Positions 19,988-28,729 of a stretch of DNA of 64,000 nucleotides are shown here, piece by piece. The notes under the pieces are model-generated. The model was not told where the DNA came from. It saw only the letters and a program-made list of their open reading frames with translations, and made no database searches. The translations under genes were made by a program, and so were the position numbers. The DNA is from Streptomyces sp. NBC_00523 (lineage in GTDB: Bacteria; Actinomycetota; Actinomycetes; Streptomycetales; Streptomycetaceae): the NCBI RefSeq assembly GCF_036346615.1, contig NZ_CP107836.1, positions 2,976,001 to 3,040,000 on the forward strand. The letters run 5' to 3'. Every line of letters starts with the position of its first letter. Within the stretch, counting starts at the first letter, position 1.

Positions 19988-21658
19988 ATGCAATATCTGG
20001 CAGCAGGGCTCCGGCTCCCCACGAACGGGCTCGACTACACGATCCTGGCGATCTACTTCGTCGTCGTGCTCGGCATCGGCTTCGCCGCCCGGGCGAGCGT
20101 CAAGACCAGCCTCGACTTCTTCCTCTCCGGACGGTCACTGCCCGCATGGGTGACCGGTCTGGCCTTCGTGGCGGCGAATCTCGGCGCCACCGAGATCCTC
20201 GGCATGGCGGCGACGGGCGCGCAGTACGGCGTCGCGGTGGTGCACTGGTACTGGATCGGCGCCATCCCCGCGATGGTCTTCCTCGGCCTCGTGATGATGC
20301 CGTTCTACTACCGCTCGAAGGTGCGCTCGGTGCCGGAGTTCCTGCTCCAGCGCTTCGACAAGTCCGCGCACCTGCTGAGCTCCATACTCTTCGCCTTCTC
20401 GGCGATCCTGATCGCGGGCGTCAACCTGTACGCCCTGTCGATCGTCGTGGAGGCGCTCCTCGGCTGGCCGCAGTGGGTCGCGATCGTCGTCGCGGGCCTC
20501 TTCGTCCTCGTCTACATCACGATCGGCGGGCTCTCCTCCGCGATCTACAACGAGGTGCTGCAGTTCTTCGTCATCCTCGCCGCGCTGATCCCGCTGACCC
20601 TGCTGGGCCTCAAGCGCGTCGGCGGCTGGGACGGGCTGAGCGATTCCCTGACCTCGAAGCACGGCTCCAACTTCATGTCGGCCTGGGGCGGCACGGGCAT
20701 CGGTGACGCCAACCCGCTCGGTGCCAACTGGCTGACGATCGTCCTCGGCCTGGGCTTCGTGCTCTCCTTCGGCTACTGGACGACGAACTTCGCCGAGGTG
20801 CAGCGCGCGCTGTCCGCGAAGAACCTCTCGGCCGCCCAGCGCACCCCGCTGATCGCCGCCTTCCCGAAGATGTTCATCGTCTTCGCCGTGATGATCCCGG
20901 GCCTGGTCGCCGCCGTGATCGTGCCGAACATCGGCACCGAGGGCTCCGGCACCACGTACAACGACGCGATCCCGCTGCTGATGCGCGAGCTGCTGCCCAA
21001 CGGTGTGCTCGGCATCGCGGTGACCGGTCTGCTGGCCGCGTTCATGGCGGGCATGGCCGCCAACGTCTCCTCGTTCAACACCGTGTTCACCACGGACATC
21101 TGGGCGCGGTACGTGAAGAAGGACGAGTCGGACGCGTACTACCTGCGCTTCGGCCGGCTGATCACGGCGCTCGGCGTGCTGGCCTCCATCGGCACCGCGT
21201 TCATCGCCGCCAGCTTCTCGAACATCATGAGCTACCTGCAGACGCTCTTCTCGTTCTTCAACGTGCCGCTCTTCGTCGTGTTCATCATCGGCATGTTCTG
21301 GAAGCGCGCCTCGATGAAGTCCGGTGTCTGGGGCCTGCTCGCGGGCACCACGGCCGCGATGGTCAACTACTTCGTCATCTACAAGCAGGGCGTCATCGAC
21401 ATCCCGAGCGACCAGGGCGCCAACTTCGTCTCCGCGATCGTCGGTTTCGTCGCCGGCGCGGTCGTCATGATCGCGGTCACGCTCTTCACCGCTCCCAAGC
21501 CCGAGGCCGAACTCGCCGGTCTCGTCTACGGAACCGAGTCCCCGGGCGCCCCCGAGGTGCCCGAGGAGGGCGACAGCGCCTGGTACCGCAGGCCCGCACT
21601 CCTGGGCTGGGGAGCCATCGTGCTCGCCGCCCTGTGCTACGTCCCCTACTCGTTCTGA
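19988..21658 (+). CDS. Sodium:solute symporter (SSS family), probably galactose uptake
   Basis: The 556-residue integral membrane protein has about 14 hydrophobic segments. SSS features include the N-terminal LDYTILAIYFVVVLGIGF, the strongly conserved ANLGATEILGMAATG (about residues 62-76) and GGLSSAIYNEVLQFFVI. It is divergent from galTEK across a shared control region, so galactose or a galactoside is the natural substrate, though the sequence itself does not prove it. A small membrane protein follows 15 bp later and is probably co-transcribed. Confidence 0.9.
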   Translation: MQYLAAGLRLPTNGLDYTILAIYFVVVLGIGFAARASVKTSLDFFLSGRSLPAWVTGLAFVAANLGATEILGMAATGAQYGVAVVHWYWIGAIPAMVFLGLVMMPFYYRSKVRSVPEFLLQRFDKSAHLLSSILFAFSAILIAGVNLYALSIVVEALLGWPQWVAIVVAGLFVLVYITIGGLSSAIYNEVLQFFVILAALIPLTLLGLKRVGGWDGLSDSLTSKHGSNFMSAWGGTGIGDANPLGANWLTIVLGLGFVLSFGYWTTNFAEVQRALSAKNLSAAQRTPLIAAFPKMFIVFAVMIPGLVAAVIVPNIGTEGSGTTYNDAIPLLMRELLPNGVLGIAVTGLLAAFMAGMAANVSSFNTVFTTDIWARYVKKDESDAYYLRFGRLITALGVLASIGTAFIAASFSNIMSYLQTLFSFFNVPLFVVFIIGMFWKRASMKSGVWGLLAGTTAAMVNYFVIYKQGVIDIPSDQGANFVSAIVGFVAGAVVMIAVTLFTAPKPEAELAGLVYGTESPGAPEVPEEGDSAWYRRPALLGWGAIVLAALCYVPYSF

Positions 21659-21673
21659 TCGGAGTACCCCACC

Positions 21674-21964
21674 ATGTCCGACCTGCACAAGGAAGTCTCC
21701 GACCTGGAGCAGAAGTCCGCCACGGCGGCCCGCCTCTTCGACATCCGGCGGATCATCGGCGGCCTCTTCGTGGTCTACGGGATCATCGTGACGATCGCCG
21801 GGATCAGCCCGTCCGACGCGGACCTGAAGAAGGCCCAGGGCGTCCACATCAACCTCTGGACCGGCCTCGCCATGCTGGCGCTCGGCCTGTTCTTCCTGGT
21901 CTGGATGAAGCTGCGCCCGGCCCAGGCACCGGAGCACGCGCCGGAGGACACCCCGGAGAGCTAG
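21674..21964 (+). CDS. Small membrane protein paired with the symporter
   Basis: The 96-residue protein has a charged N-terminus (possible short coiled segment), two hydrophobic segments (about 29-47 and 60-80) and a Pro/Glu/Ala-rich C-terminal tail. Not a family I can name with certainty. The 15-bp gap to the symporter gene and the shared terminator indicate one transcript; an accessory or stabilising subunit is a reasonable guess. GGAGTACCCCACC precedes the ATG. Confidence 0.75.
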   Translation: MSDLHKEVSDLEQKSATAARLFDIRRIIGGLFVVYGIIVTIAGISPSDADLKKAQGVHINLWTGLAMLALGLFFLVWMKLRPAQAPEHAPEDTPES

Positions 21965-21973
21965 TACGCCCGT

Positions 21974-22025
21974 ACGCGGCAGGGGCCGGACACCGTCAGC
22001 CGACGGGGTCCGGCCCCTGCCGCGT
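21974..22025 (+). terminator. Strong intrinsic terminator after the symporter operon
   Basis: An 18-bp perfect stem (21974-21991 with 22008-22025) caps an inner CGTC/GACG hairpin and ends in TTT. Its inner and right-hand parts are copied at 28730-28776 as a direct repeat. Confidence 0.9.
21979..22025. repeat. 47-bp direct repeat, left copy (left boundary of the islet)
   Basis: Matches 28730-28776 at 45 of 47 positions (differences at 22009 and 22020). Read on the minus strand in the matching frame, this copy still encodes TRQGPDPVG followed by a stop. That is the same as the last nine residues (TRQGPGPVG) of the regulator gene at 28747-29439 apart from one residue. Homology to that gene ends exactly at the repeat edge. 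Confidence 0.85.
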
Positions 22026-22206
22026 TTCCCGTGGTCCCGGCCGCCCCGGCCGCCCCGGAATTGTGAATTCCCTTTCAGGGCCGAATGTCATTCACCAATC
22101 AACCATTTCCACATGCTGGAATAAAGATTGATCGGACCGTCATTTCGTGCCAGGATCCAGGACGGCCGAGCAGCGACGGGGGTCCCTCGGCCAGGGGGAG
22201 TACACA
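22026..22206 (+). promoter_or_regulatory. Upstream region of the diaminopropionate operon
   Basis: AT-richer than its surroundings. It contains two palindromes, GGAATT-GTG-AATTCC (22057-22071) and GAATG-T-CATTC (22083-22093), a TAAAGAT -10-like element near 22123, and a leader hairpin GGCCGAG (22164-22170) with CTCGGCC (22186-22192) directly before the Shine-Dalgarno GGGGGAG. The palindromes are candidate operators for an unknown regulator; none matches an iron (IdeR/DmdR) or Zur consensus as I know them. Confidence 0.5.
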
Positions 22207-23193
22207 GTGATAGCAGAAGAAGTCTATGACCTGGTGCTGGACGACGTCTTCGTCCGGCTCGACCAATTAGTTCCCGGCAGCATCCTCTACCTCAAGCTGG
22301 AAGGTCTCAATCCAGCGGGCTCGGTCAAACTCAAGACCGCGGTCGCCCTGGTCCGTGACGCGGAGGAGCAGGCCGAGAAATCGCGGCGCACCTTTCCTCG
22401 GACCCGGCTGATCGAGTCGACGTCCGGAAACCTCGGCGTCGCCCTCGCCATGGTGTGCGCGGCCAAGGGGTACGCGCTCACCTGCGTCACGGACCCGAAT
22501 GCCAACCGCCAGTCGCTCCAGCTGATGCGGGCGCTCGGCGCGGAGGTCGTCGTCATCGACGCCCCCGACGCCAACGGCGGCTTCCTTCAGTCGCGGATCA
22601 ACTACATCAGGCGGCGGCTGCGCCGTGAACCGCACACGCACTGGCTGAACCAGTACGCCAACCCCGCGGGCCCCGCCGCGCACCGGGACCGCACCGGGCG
22701 GGCCATCGTCGAGCACATCGGCCACCCGGACTTCGTCTTCGTCGGCGCGGGCACCACGGGGACGCTGATGGGCTGCGCGGCCTACCTGCGCGCACACAGC
22801 CCGCGGACCCGCGTCGTCGCCGTCGACACCGTGGGCTCGGTCACCTTCGGCACCCCGGCCGCCCCGCGCCACATCCCGGGCCTGGGCACCAGCCGGCGGC
22901 CCGAGATCCTCGACCCGACGCTGGTGGACGACCTCGTCCTCGTTCCCGAGCCGGAGGCCGTCGCCATGTGCCGCTCCCTCGCCAGGGAACGCGGTCTGCT
23001 CTTCGGCGGATCGACCGGGACGGTGCTCGCCGCCGTACAGAAAGCGGCGAAAGACATTCCGGAGGGGAGCACGGTGGTGGCCCTCTCACCCGATTTCGGT
23101 GACCGCTATCTCGACACCCTTTACGACGACCAATGGGTGTCGGAGCGCTGGCCCGACACGAACAACGGAACAATGCCTCGGGCTCAGGCCTGA
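22207..23193 (+). CDS. sbnA: SbnA-like N-(2-amino-2-carboxyethyl)-L-glutamate synthase (PLP)
   Basis: Fold-type II PLP enzyme of the cysteine-synthase family. SbnA joins O-phospho-L-serine and L-glutamate to ACEGA, the first step to L-2,3-diaminopropionate. The 328-residue protein has the PLP-lysine region LNPAGSVKLKTA (about residues 37-48), the SGN loop ESTSGNLGVALAMV (about 74-87) and the phosphate-binding GAGTTGTLMG. The GTG at 22207 follows GGGGGAG. Codon 21 (22267-22269) is TTA. sbnB starts 12 bp downstream. The SbnA call relies on this pairing; alone it could be called a cysteine synthase. Confidence 0.88.
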   Translation: MIAEEVYDLVLDDVFVRLDQLVPGSILYLKLEGLNPAGSVKLKTAVALVRDAEEQAEKSRRTFPRTRLIESTSGNLGVALAMVCAAKGYALTCVTDPNANRQSLQLMRALGAEVVVIDAPDANGGFLQSRINYIRRRLRREPHTHWLNQYANPAGPAAHRDRTGRAIVEHIGHPDFVFVGAGTTGTLMGCAAYLRAHSPRTRVVAVDTVGSVTFGTPAAPRHIPGLGTSRRPEILDPTLVDDLVLVPEPEAVAMCRSLARERGLLFGGSTGTVLAAVQKAAKDIPEGSTVVALSPDFGDRYLDTLYDDQWVSERWPDTNNGTMPRAQA

Positions 23194-23205
23194 CAAGGGG
23201 GAGAA

Positions 23206-24207
23206 ATGTTCGACTTCGACATTGTCACCGGTAAAGCCGTTCAGGAGATCCTGCGGAATTCCCGGACCTCGGTGCTCGACATCGTGGAACGCGCCTATCT
23301 GGCACACGAACGGGGTGACTCGGTCAACCCCGACAGCTATTTCCTGCGCTTCCCCGAAAAGCCCGACTCGCGGATCATCGCGCTGCCCGCCTTCCTCGGC
23401 GACGACGTCCAGCTCGCCGGAATCAAGTGGATCGCCAGCTTCCCCCGGAATACCGCCTCCGGTCTGCCCCGGGCGGCGGCGGTCCTCGTGCTCAACGACT
23501 ACGAGACCGGCTACCCGGTCGCCTGCATGGAGGCCGCGGGGATCAGCGCGGCACGCACCGCCGCCTCGGCCGCCGTCGCCGCCCGTACGCTGCGGCCCGA
23601 CGGGCACCGGCGCACCACGGTCGCCGTCGTCGGCGGCGGAGTCATCGCCCGCAACATCTGCGACTACCTGCACGCCGCGGGATGCGACCCGGACGCGTAT
23701 CTGGTGCACGACATCCACGAGCCGTCCGGCCAGGCGCTCGCCGACCACATCCGCGTCACGCAGGGCCGCACCGCGACCTTCACCGCGGACCTCGACACCG
23801 CCCTCGCGGCCGACACGGTCGTGTTCGCCACGACGGCGCTCGAACCGTACGTCACCCGGCCGTTCGCGGCGGGTCAGGTGGTCCTCAACATCTCCCTGCG
23901 GGACCTGACCCCCGAGGTGGTCCTGGGCGCGGAGAACATCCTGGACGACGTCGACCACTGCCTGAAGGCCCACACCTCGCCGCACCTGGCCGAACAGCTC
24001 TCCGGCTCCCGCTCCTTCGTCACCGGGACCCTCGCGGCCGTGCTGAACGGCGAGGTCGCGCCGGACCCCGCCCGGCCGGTGATCTTCTCGCCCTTCGGGC
24101 TCGGGGTCCTCGACCTGGCGGTCGGCACCCACGTCCTCGGCCGCGCCCGCGCCGACGGCACGGCGCTGGCGGTGCCGGACTTCTTCGGGGAGACCAGCCG
24201 ATGGTGA
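23206..24207 (+). CDS. sbnB: SbnB-like ACEGA dehydrogenase (2,3-diaminopropionate-forming)
   Basis: Ornithine cyclodeaminase/mu-crystallin family protein, 333 residues. SbnB oxidises ACEGA with NAD and releases L-2,3-diaminopropionate and 2-oxoglutarate. Family features are the segment SAARTAASAAVAAR (about 109-122), the Rossmann motif VAVVGGGVIARNICDYL (about 139-155) and the late SFVTGTLAAVLNGE region. The ATG follows AAGGGGGAGAA. The 3' end overlaps the next gene by 7 bp. SbnA plus SbnB is the established diagnostic pair for diaminopropionate synthesis. Confidence 0.88.
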   Translation: MFDFDIVTGKAVQEILRNSRTSVLDIVERAYLAHERGDSVNPDSYFLRFPEKPDSRIIALPAFLGDDVQLAGIKWIASFPRNTASGLPRAAAVLVLNDYETGYPVACMEAAGISAARTAASAAVAARTLRPDGHRRTTVAVVGGGVIARNICDYLHAAGCDPDAYLVHDIHEPSGQALADHIRVTQGRTATFTADLDTALAADTVVFATTALEPYVTRPFAAGQVVLNISLRDLTPEVVLGAENILDDVDHCLKAHTSPHLAEQLSGSRSFVTGTLAAVLNGEVAPDPARPVIFSPFGLGVLDLAVGTHVLGRARADGTALAVPDFFGETSRW

Positions 24208-26192
24208 CGACCGCGCAGGAACCCTCCGCCGCACAGGAACACACCGCCGCACCGGCGTCCGCCGTGATCATAGGGCTCGGCCCGCGCGGTCTCGGCGTCC
24301 TGGAACGGCTGACCGCCCACGCCCTCGCGACCCCGTCGCCCCTCGTCGTGCACCTGGTGGACCCGGGCACCGAGGGCCCCGGATTCCACCGCCCCGACGA
24401 GCCCGACCACCTGCTGCTCAACACCGTCTGCGCCCAGGTGACGGCGTTCGCGGACGCGGACATGGTGGACGGCCCCGTCCCCCTGACCGGGCCCTCACTG
24501 CACGACTGGTGCCTCCAGCGCGATCTGCGCCTGGACGAGGACGGCTTCACCGTGCGGCCGGGGCGCGGCCGGGAGATCAGGCCCAACGACTTCCTGCCGC
24601 GCAGGCTGCTGAGCGAGTACCTGGCGTGGGCCGCGCGCCGGATCACGGACGCCGTCCCCGGCCACCTGACCCTCGTACGGCACACGACGACGGCGGTCGA
24701 CGTGGTCACCGGGGCCGGCGGCGACGGGCCGGAGCACCGCGAGACGGTGGTCCTCGCCGACGGCGGCCGCATCACCGCCGACGCCGTCTTCGTCACCGTC
24801 GGCCACCACTCCCTCCACCTGCCCCCGCCGCCCGCCGAAGCGCCCCGGTCGGTCGGCCGCCCCTATCCCCTGCCCGGGGCGCTCGACGCCATCGGCCCCG
24901 GGGACCGGGTCGCCGTGCTGGGCACGGGGCTGACGGCGATGGACGTGATCGCGACGCTCACCGTGGGGCGCGGCGGCCGGCACGTCCGCGACGGGGAACG
25001 GCTGCGCTACGAACGCGGCGGGCGCGAACCGCTGATCGTGCTGGCCAACCGGTCCGGGCTGCCCGCCCGGAGCAGGCCCTACCTCCACCCCGGACGGGTC
25101 CGCCCCGCCCCGCTCGCGCTGACCGGGGACCGCCTGTCCGCGCTGCGCGCACGGCGGCCGGACGGCCGGCTGTCCTTCATCCGGGACGTCCGGCCCCTGG
25201 TCCTCGCCGAGATGGAACTCGCCTGGTACCGCACCCTGCTCGCCCGCAGTCTGGGCGGCGGGGCCCCGGACACGGCCCGGGCCGCCGCTCAACTCGCCGA
25301 TGAGGCACGCGAGTCGGGGTACGAAGAAGTCCTCGCCGGTTTACGGGAGCGCTTCGGCCCGAGCCCGGTCGCCGGACTGCTGAACGGTGCACCGGCCACC
25401 TCCGACGACCTCGGTGACGCACCCGCGACCTGGCCGGACCGGCACGCGTACACCGCGTACTTCACCACCGAGGTGGAGCACGACCTCGGCGAGGCGCGCG
25501 CGGGGCTCGGCGTCAGCCCGCTGAAGGAGGCCCTGGAGGTCCTGCGCGACCACCGCGACGCGCTCCGCGCCGTCGTGGACGCCCCGGGCCTGGACGACGA
25601 GTCGTCGGCGTACTTCTTCGGCACCTTCGCCCCGCTGGTCAACCGTCTGGTGATAGGCCCGCAACTCGACCGCTCCGCCGAACTCCTCTCGCTGCTCGCC
25701 GCGGGCGTGCTGCGTCTGGGACCGGGCCCCGGTCCCAAGGTGCTCCCGCCCCTCGGCGGGGGCGGCCCCTGGCAGCTGGAGTCGACCCTGCTCGACGCGC
25801 ACACCGTCGTGGACGTCGACCACGTGGTGCACGCCCATGTGACCGAGCCCGTGGCGGAGCGGGTCGCGGGCTCGCTGCTGAGCCGCCTGGTCCGGTCCGG
25901 CCGCGCCCGGACCCGTACCGCCGGCGGGAGCCCGCTGCCCGGTCTGGACGTCAACCGGAGCGGCCAGGGCATCGCCCGGACGGGCGCGGTCCAGTCCCGG
26001 CTGTTCTTCCTGGGGCCCCACACGGAGGGCTCCAGCTACTACAACCACTACGTCCCCTCCCCCGGCACCCCCTCGCGGGCGCTGCTGGACGCGGAGCTGG
26101 CCCTCACCACGGCCCTGCCGCAGCTGCGGGACGTCCCGACCCTCCACCGCACCCCGGCCGGGGCGGCCCCGTCCGACGAGAGGAACCGATGA
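24201..26192 (+). CDS. Large FAD/NAD(P)-binding protein of unknown reaction
   Basis: The 663-residue protein has an N-terminal FAD-type dinucleotide fold (VIIGLGPRGLGVLERL, about residues 22-37), a conserved HLLLNTVCAQVTAF stretch and a second glycine motif VAVLGTGLTAMDV (about 235-247). It resembles the FAD/NAD(P)-binding proteins distantly related to N-hydroxylating monooxygenases. The C-terminal third has no motif I can name, except a GPHTEGSSYYNHYVPSPG stretch. ATG 24201 overlaps sbnB; the stop overlaps the next ATG. Codon 381 (25341-25343) is TTA, implying bldA-dependent translation. Oxidation of diaminopropionate or a derivative is a hypothesis. Confidence 0.8.
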   Translation: MVTTAQEPSAAQEHTAAPASAVIIGLGPRGLGVLERLTAHALATPSPLVVHLVDPGTEGPGFHRPDEPDHLLLNTVCAQVTAFADADMVDGPVPLTGPSLHDWCLQRDLRLDEDGFTVRPGRGREIRPNDFLPRRLLSEYLAWAARRITDAVPGHLTLVRHTTTAVDVVTGAGGDGPEHRETVVLADGGRITADAVFVTVGHHSLHLPPPPAEAPRSVGRPYPLPGALDAIGPGDRVAVLGTGLTAMDVIATLTVGRGGRHVRDGERLRYERGGREPLIVLANRSGLPARSRPYLHPGRVRPAPLALTGDRLSALRARRPDGRLSFIRDVRPLVLAEMELAWYRTLLARSLGGGAPDTARAAAQLADEARESGYEEVLAGLRERFGPSPVAGLLNGAPATSDDLGDAPATWPDRHAYTAYFTTEVEHDLGEARAGLGVSPLKEALEVLRDHRDALRAVVDAPGLDDESSAYFFGTFAPLVNRLVIGPQLDRSAELLSLLAAGVLRLGPGPGPKVLPPLGGGGPWQLESTLLDAHTVVDVDHVVHAHVTEPVAERVAGSLLSRLVRSGRARTRTAGGSPLPGLDVNRSGQGIARTGAVQSRLFFLGPHTEGSSYYNHYVPSPGTPSRALLDAELALTTALPQLRDVPTLHRTPAGAAPSDERNR

Positions 26193-27391
26193 ACAACCGC
26201 GAGAAGTACACCCCCTGGACGCACACGTACCACGTGGAGACCCGGGCCGCGCAGGGCGACGGCTGGCGCTCCCCCACCACCGGGGCCGTGCCGCCCGCCA
26301 TCAGCATGGGCGCCACCTACGCCAGGGACGGCGAGTACCGCACCCCGGCGGGCCTGGCCTACCTGCGCGACCAGGGGGCTCCCGGGTACGAACAGGTCGA
26401 GGACGTGGTGGCCGGCCTTGAGGGCGGCTCGCGCGGCCTGCTGTTCTCGTCCGGGATGGCCGCCGCGACCGCCGTCTTCCAGGTGCTGCCCGCCGGCTCC
26501 CGGGTCGTGGTGCCCCGGACGATGTACTTCGGGCTCACCAAGTGGCTCCTGGAGTTCGGTACGGAGCAGGGCCTCGAAGTGGTCCAGGTGCCCATGGACG
26601 ACCTGGACGCGGTCGCCGCCGCGGTGGCCGCCGCCCCGACCCGCCTGGTGTGGGCGGAGTCCCCCGCGAACCCCACCTGGACGGTGACGGACCTCGCGGC
26701 GGTGGGCGCGGTGGCGCGCGAGGCCGGAGCCCTGTTCGGCGTGGACAACACGGTGCCCACGCCCGTCCACTCCCGCCCGTTCGAGCACGGTGCCGACCTC
26801 GTCATGCACTCCGGCACCAAGTACCTCAACGGCCACACCGACGTGGTGGCCGGTCTGCTCGTGCTGGCCCCGGACCCGGGCGAGCGGGCGGCCGCCCTGT
26901 GGGAACGGCTGGAACTGCACCGCAGGCTGACCGGGCCCATGCTCGGGCCGCTGGAGACCTATCTGCTGATGCGCGGCATACGCACGCTGTTCCCGCGCAT
27001 GCGACAGATCTCGGCCACCGCCATGGCGCTCGCCGAGCACTTCGCCGGCCATCCGCTGATCCGCAAGGTCGCCTATCCGGGGCTGCCCGACGACCCGGGC
27101 CACGCCATCGCCGCACGTCAGATGAGTGACGGGTTCAGCGGCATGCTCTCCCTGCACGTGGCCGGGGAGTGGCAGCGCTCCCTGCGCACCGCCCAGCACT
27201 GCGAGTTGTTCATTCGGGCCACTTCCCTCGGTGGAGTGGAGAGCCTGATCGAACACCGCTATACCTTCGAGGGCCCGGGCAGCACGTCCCCCAAGGACAT
27301 GCTGCGCGTCTCGGTCGGCCTGGAGAATCCCGCGGACCTCGTCGCCGACCTCGAACAGGCCCTGGAGCGGGCCGCGAAGGAAGACCGTTGA
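26189..27391 (+). CDS. Cystathionine gamma-synthase/lyase-like PLP enzyme
   Basis: Fold-type I Cys/Met-metabolism PLP enzyme of 400 residues. It has the substrate loop SMGATYARDGEY, the FSSGMAAATAVFQ cofactor region (about 89-101), Asp of DNTVPTPV and the PLP-lysine motif SGTKYLNGHTDVVAG (about 209-223). The family performs gamma- or beta-replacement or elimination on O-acylated homoserine or similar substrates. In this operon it could attach a C4 unit to diaminopropionate or eliminate a side group, but no substrate can be read. It is ATGA-coupled to the preceding gene and TTGA-coupled to the permease gene. Confidence 0.85.
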   Translation: MNNREKYTPWTHTYHVETRAAQGDGWRSPTTGAVPPAISMGATYARDGEYRTPAGLAYLRDQGAPGYEQVEDVVAGLEGGSRGLLFSSGMAAATAVFQVLPAGSRVVVPRTMYFGLTKWLLEFGTEQGLEVVQVPMDDLDAVAAAVAAAPTRLVWAESPANPTWTVTDLAAVGAVAREAGALFGVDNTVPTPVHSRPFEHGADLVMHSGTKYLNGHTDVVAGLLVLAPDPGERAAALWERLELHRRLTGPMLGPLETYLLMRGIRTLFPRMRQISATAMALAEHFAGHPLIRKVAYPGLPDDPGHAIAARQMSDGFSGMLSLHVAGEWQRSLRTAQHCELFIRATSLGGVESLIEHRYTFEGPGSTSPKDMLRVSVGLENPADLVADLEQALERAAKEDR

Positions 27392-28683
27392 GCTCTGAGA
27401 CCCACACCCCCCACCCCCCGGCGGCCGGCGCCTCCGCCGCCGGGGGTGCCCCGTCGGACCCCGGCGGGGCATCCTCGGCTGAGGACTCCGCCGGACACCG
27501 GCCCGGCCTCAGGCGGGACGCGTCCCTCTCGGCCGTCCTCGCCGGTTTCATCGCCGTCGTGGTCTCCTACTCCGGGCCCCTGGTCATCGTGCTGGCGGCC
27601 GCTTCGGCCGGCCATCTGACCACCGGCCAGACCAGCTCCTGGGTCTGGGCCATCTCCATCGGCTCCGGCCTGACCTGCGTCGGGCTCAGTCTGCGGACCC
27701 GGATGCCGGTCATCACCGCCTGGTCGACGCCCGGCGCCGCGCTGCTGGTCACCAGCCTCGGCGCGTACTCCTACGGGGAGGCCGTCGGCGCGTTCCTGGT
27801 GACCGGGGTGGTGATCACCCTGGTCGGGCTGACCGGGGTCTTCGGGCGGCTGATGCGCCACGTGCCGTCGGCGGTGGTCTCCGCGATGCTCGCGGGCATC
27901 CTGTTCTCCTTCGGGACCGGGGTGTTCACCTCGCTCACCTCCGCGCCGTACATCGGCGGGGCGGTGCTCGTGGCCTACCTGCTCGGCAAGCGGATGTTCC
28001 CCCGGTACGCCGTGCTGGCCGCTCTGGCGGCCGGTGTGGTGGCCGCGGCGGCCACCTCGCGCCTGCACGTGCACCTCGACGGCGTCGGCCTGGCCACCCC
28101 GGTCCTGACCACGCCGCACTTCTCGGTGGCCTCCCTGATCGGCATCGCCGTGCCGCTGACCCTGGCGACGCTCGGCTCGCAGAACGCCCCCGGGATCGGG
28201 GTGCTCACGGCCGCCGGATACCGCCCGGACGACCGGCTGCTCATCGGCTCCACCGGGCTGGTCTCGACCCTCCTGGCGCCGTTCGGCTCGCACGCGATCA
28301 ACCTGGCCGCCATCACGGCCGCGATCTGCACCGGCCCGGAGGCCCACCAGGACACCCGGCGCCGGTACGTCGCCGGTGTGTCCTGCGGGGCGTTCTACCT
28401 GCTGATCGGCCTGTTCGGCTCCACGCTGGTGGTGCTGTTCGCGGGGCTGCCCAAGGAGCTCATCGCGGCGACGGCGGGCGTCGCCCTCTTCGGCGCGCTG
28501 GCGGGCGGGCTGACCGGGGCCATGACCGAGGAGAAGGACCGCGAGGCCGCGCTCATCACCTTCCTCGCCACCGCATCCGGGATCACCCTGCACGGGATCG
28601 GATCGGCCTTCTGGGGCCTGCTGTTCGGCATGGTCACGCACCTCGTCCTGACCCGCCTGCGCCGCCCCGCCCCGGCGGCCTGA
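27388..28683 (+). CDS. BenE-family permease (benzoate/H+ symporter type)
   Basis: Integral membrane protein, 431 residues, with a Pro/Ala-rich cytoplasmic N-terminus (about 1-45) and about 12 hydrophobic segments. Conserved BenE segments include FIAVVVSYSGPLVIV, MPVITAWSTPGAALL and LGSQNAPGIGVLTAAGY. The start is TTG 27388, overlapping the previous stop as TTGA, with AAGGA before it. BenE members carry benzoate or related carboxylates; in this operon the likely cargo is the pathway product or precursor. Export versus import cannot be decided from sequence. Confidence 0.87.
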   Translation: MSSETHTPHPPAAGASAAGGAPSDPGGASSAEDSAGHRPGLRRDASLSAVLAGFIAVVVSYSGPLVIVLAAASAGHLTTGQTSSWVWAISIGSGLTCVGLSLRTRMPVITAWSTPGAALLVTSLGAYSYGEAVGAFLVTGVVITLVGLTGVFGRLMRHVPSAVVSAMLAGILFSFGTGVFTSLTSAPYIGGAVLVAYLLGKRMFPRYAVLAALAAGVVAAAATSRLHVHLDGVGLATPVLTTPHFSVASLIGIAVPLTLATLGSQNAPGIGVLTAAGYRPDDRLLIGSTGLVSTLLAPFGSHAINLAAITAAICTGPEAHQDTRRRYVAGVSCGAFYLLIGLFGSTLVVLFAGLPKELIAATAGVALFGALAGGLTGAMTEEKDREAALITFLATASGITLHGIGSAFWGLLFGMVTHLVLTRLRRPAPAA

Positions 28684-28729
28684 CCGGCGCCCCGGGACCC
28701 GTACGACCGCGCCTCCACCGCGGCACCCC

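Noticed and set aside
20135..21937. 600-codon open frame on the minus strand opposite the sodium symporter gene
   Set aside because: His/Asp/Gly/Arg-rich composition typical of antisense translation of a membrane protein gene; no start context or homology features.
22207..28683. Siderophore cluster of the staphyloferrin B type
   Set aside because: Only the SbnA/SbnB pair is shared; no NIS synthetases, decarboxylase, citrate synthase or siderophore transporter is present.
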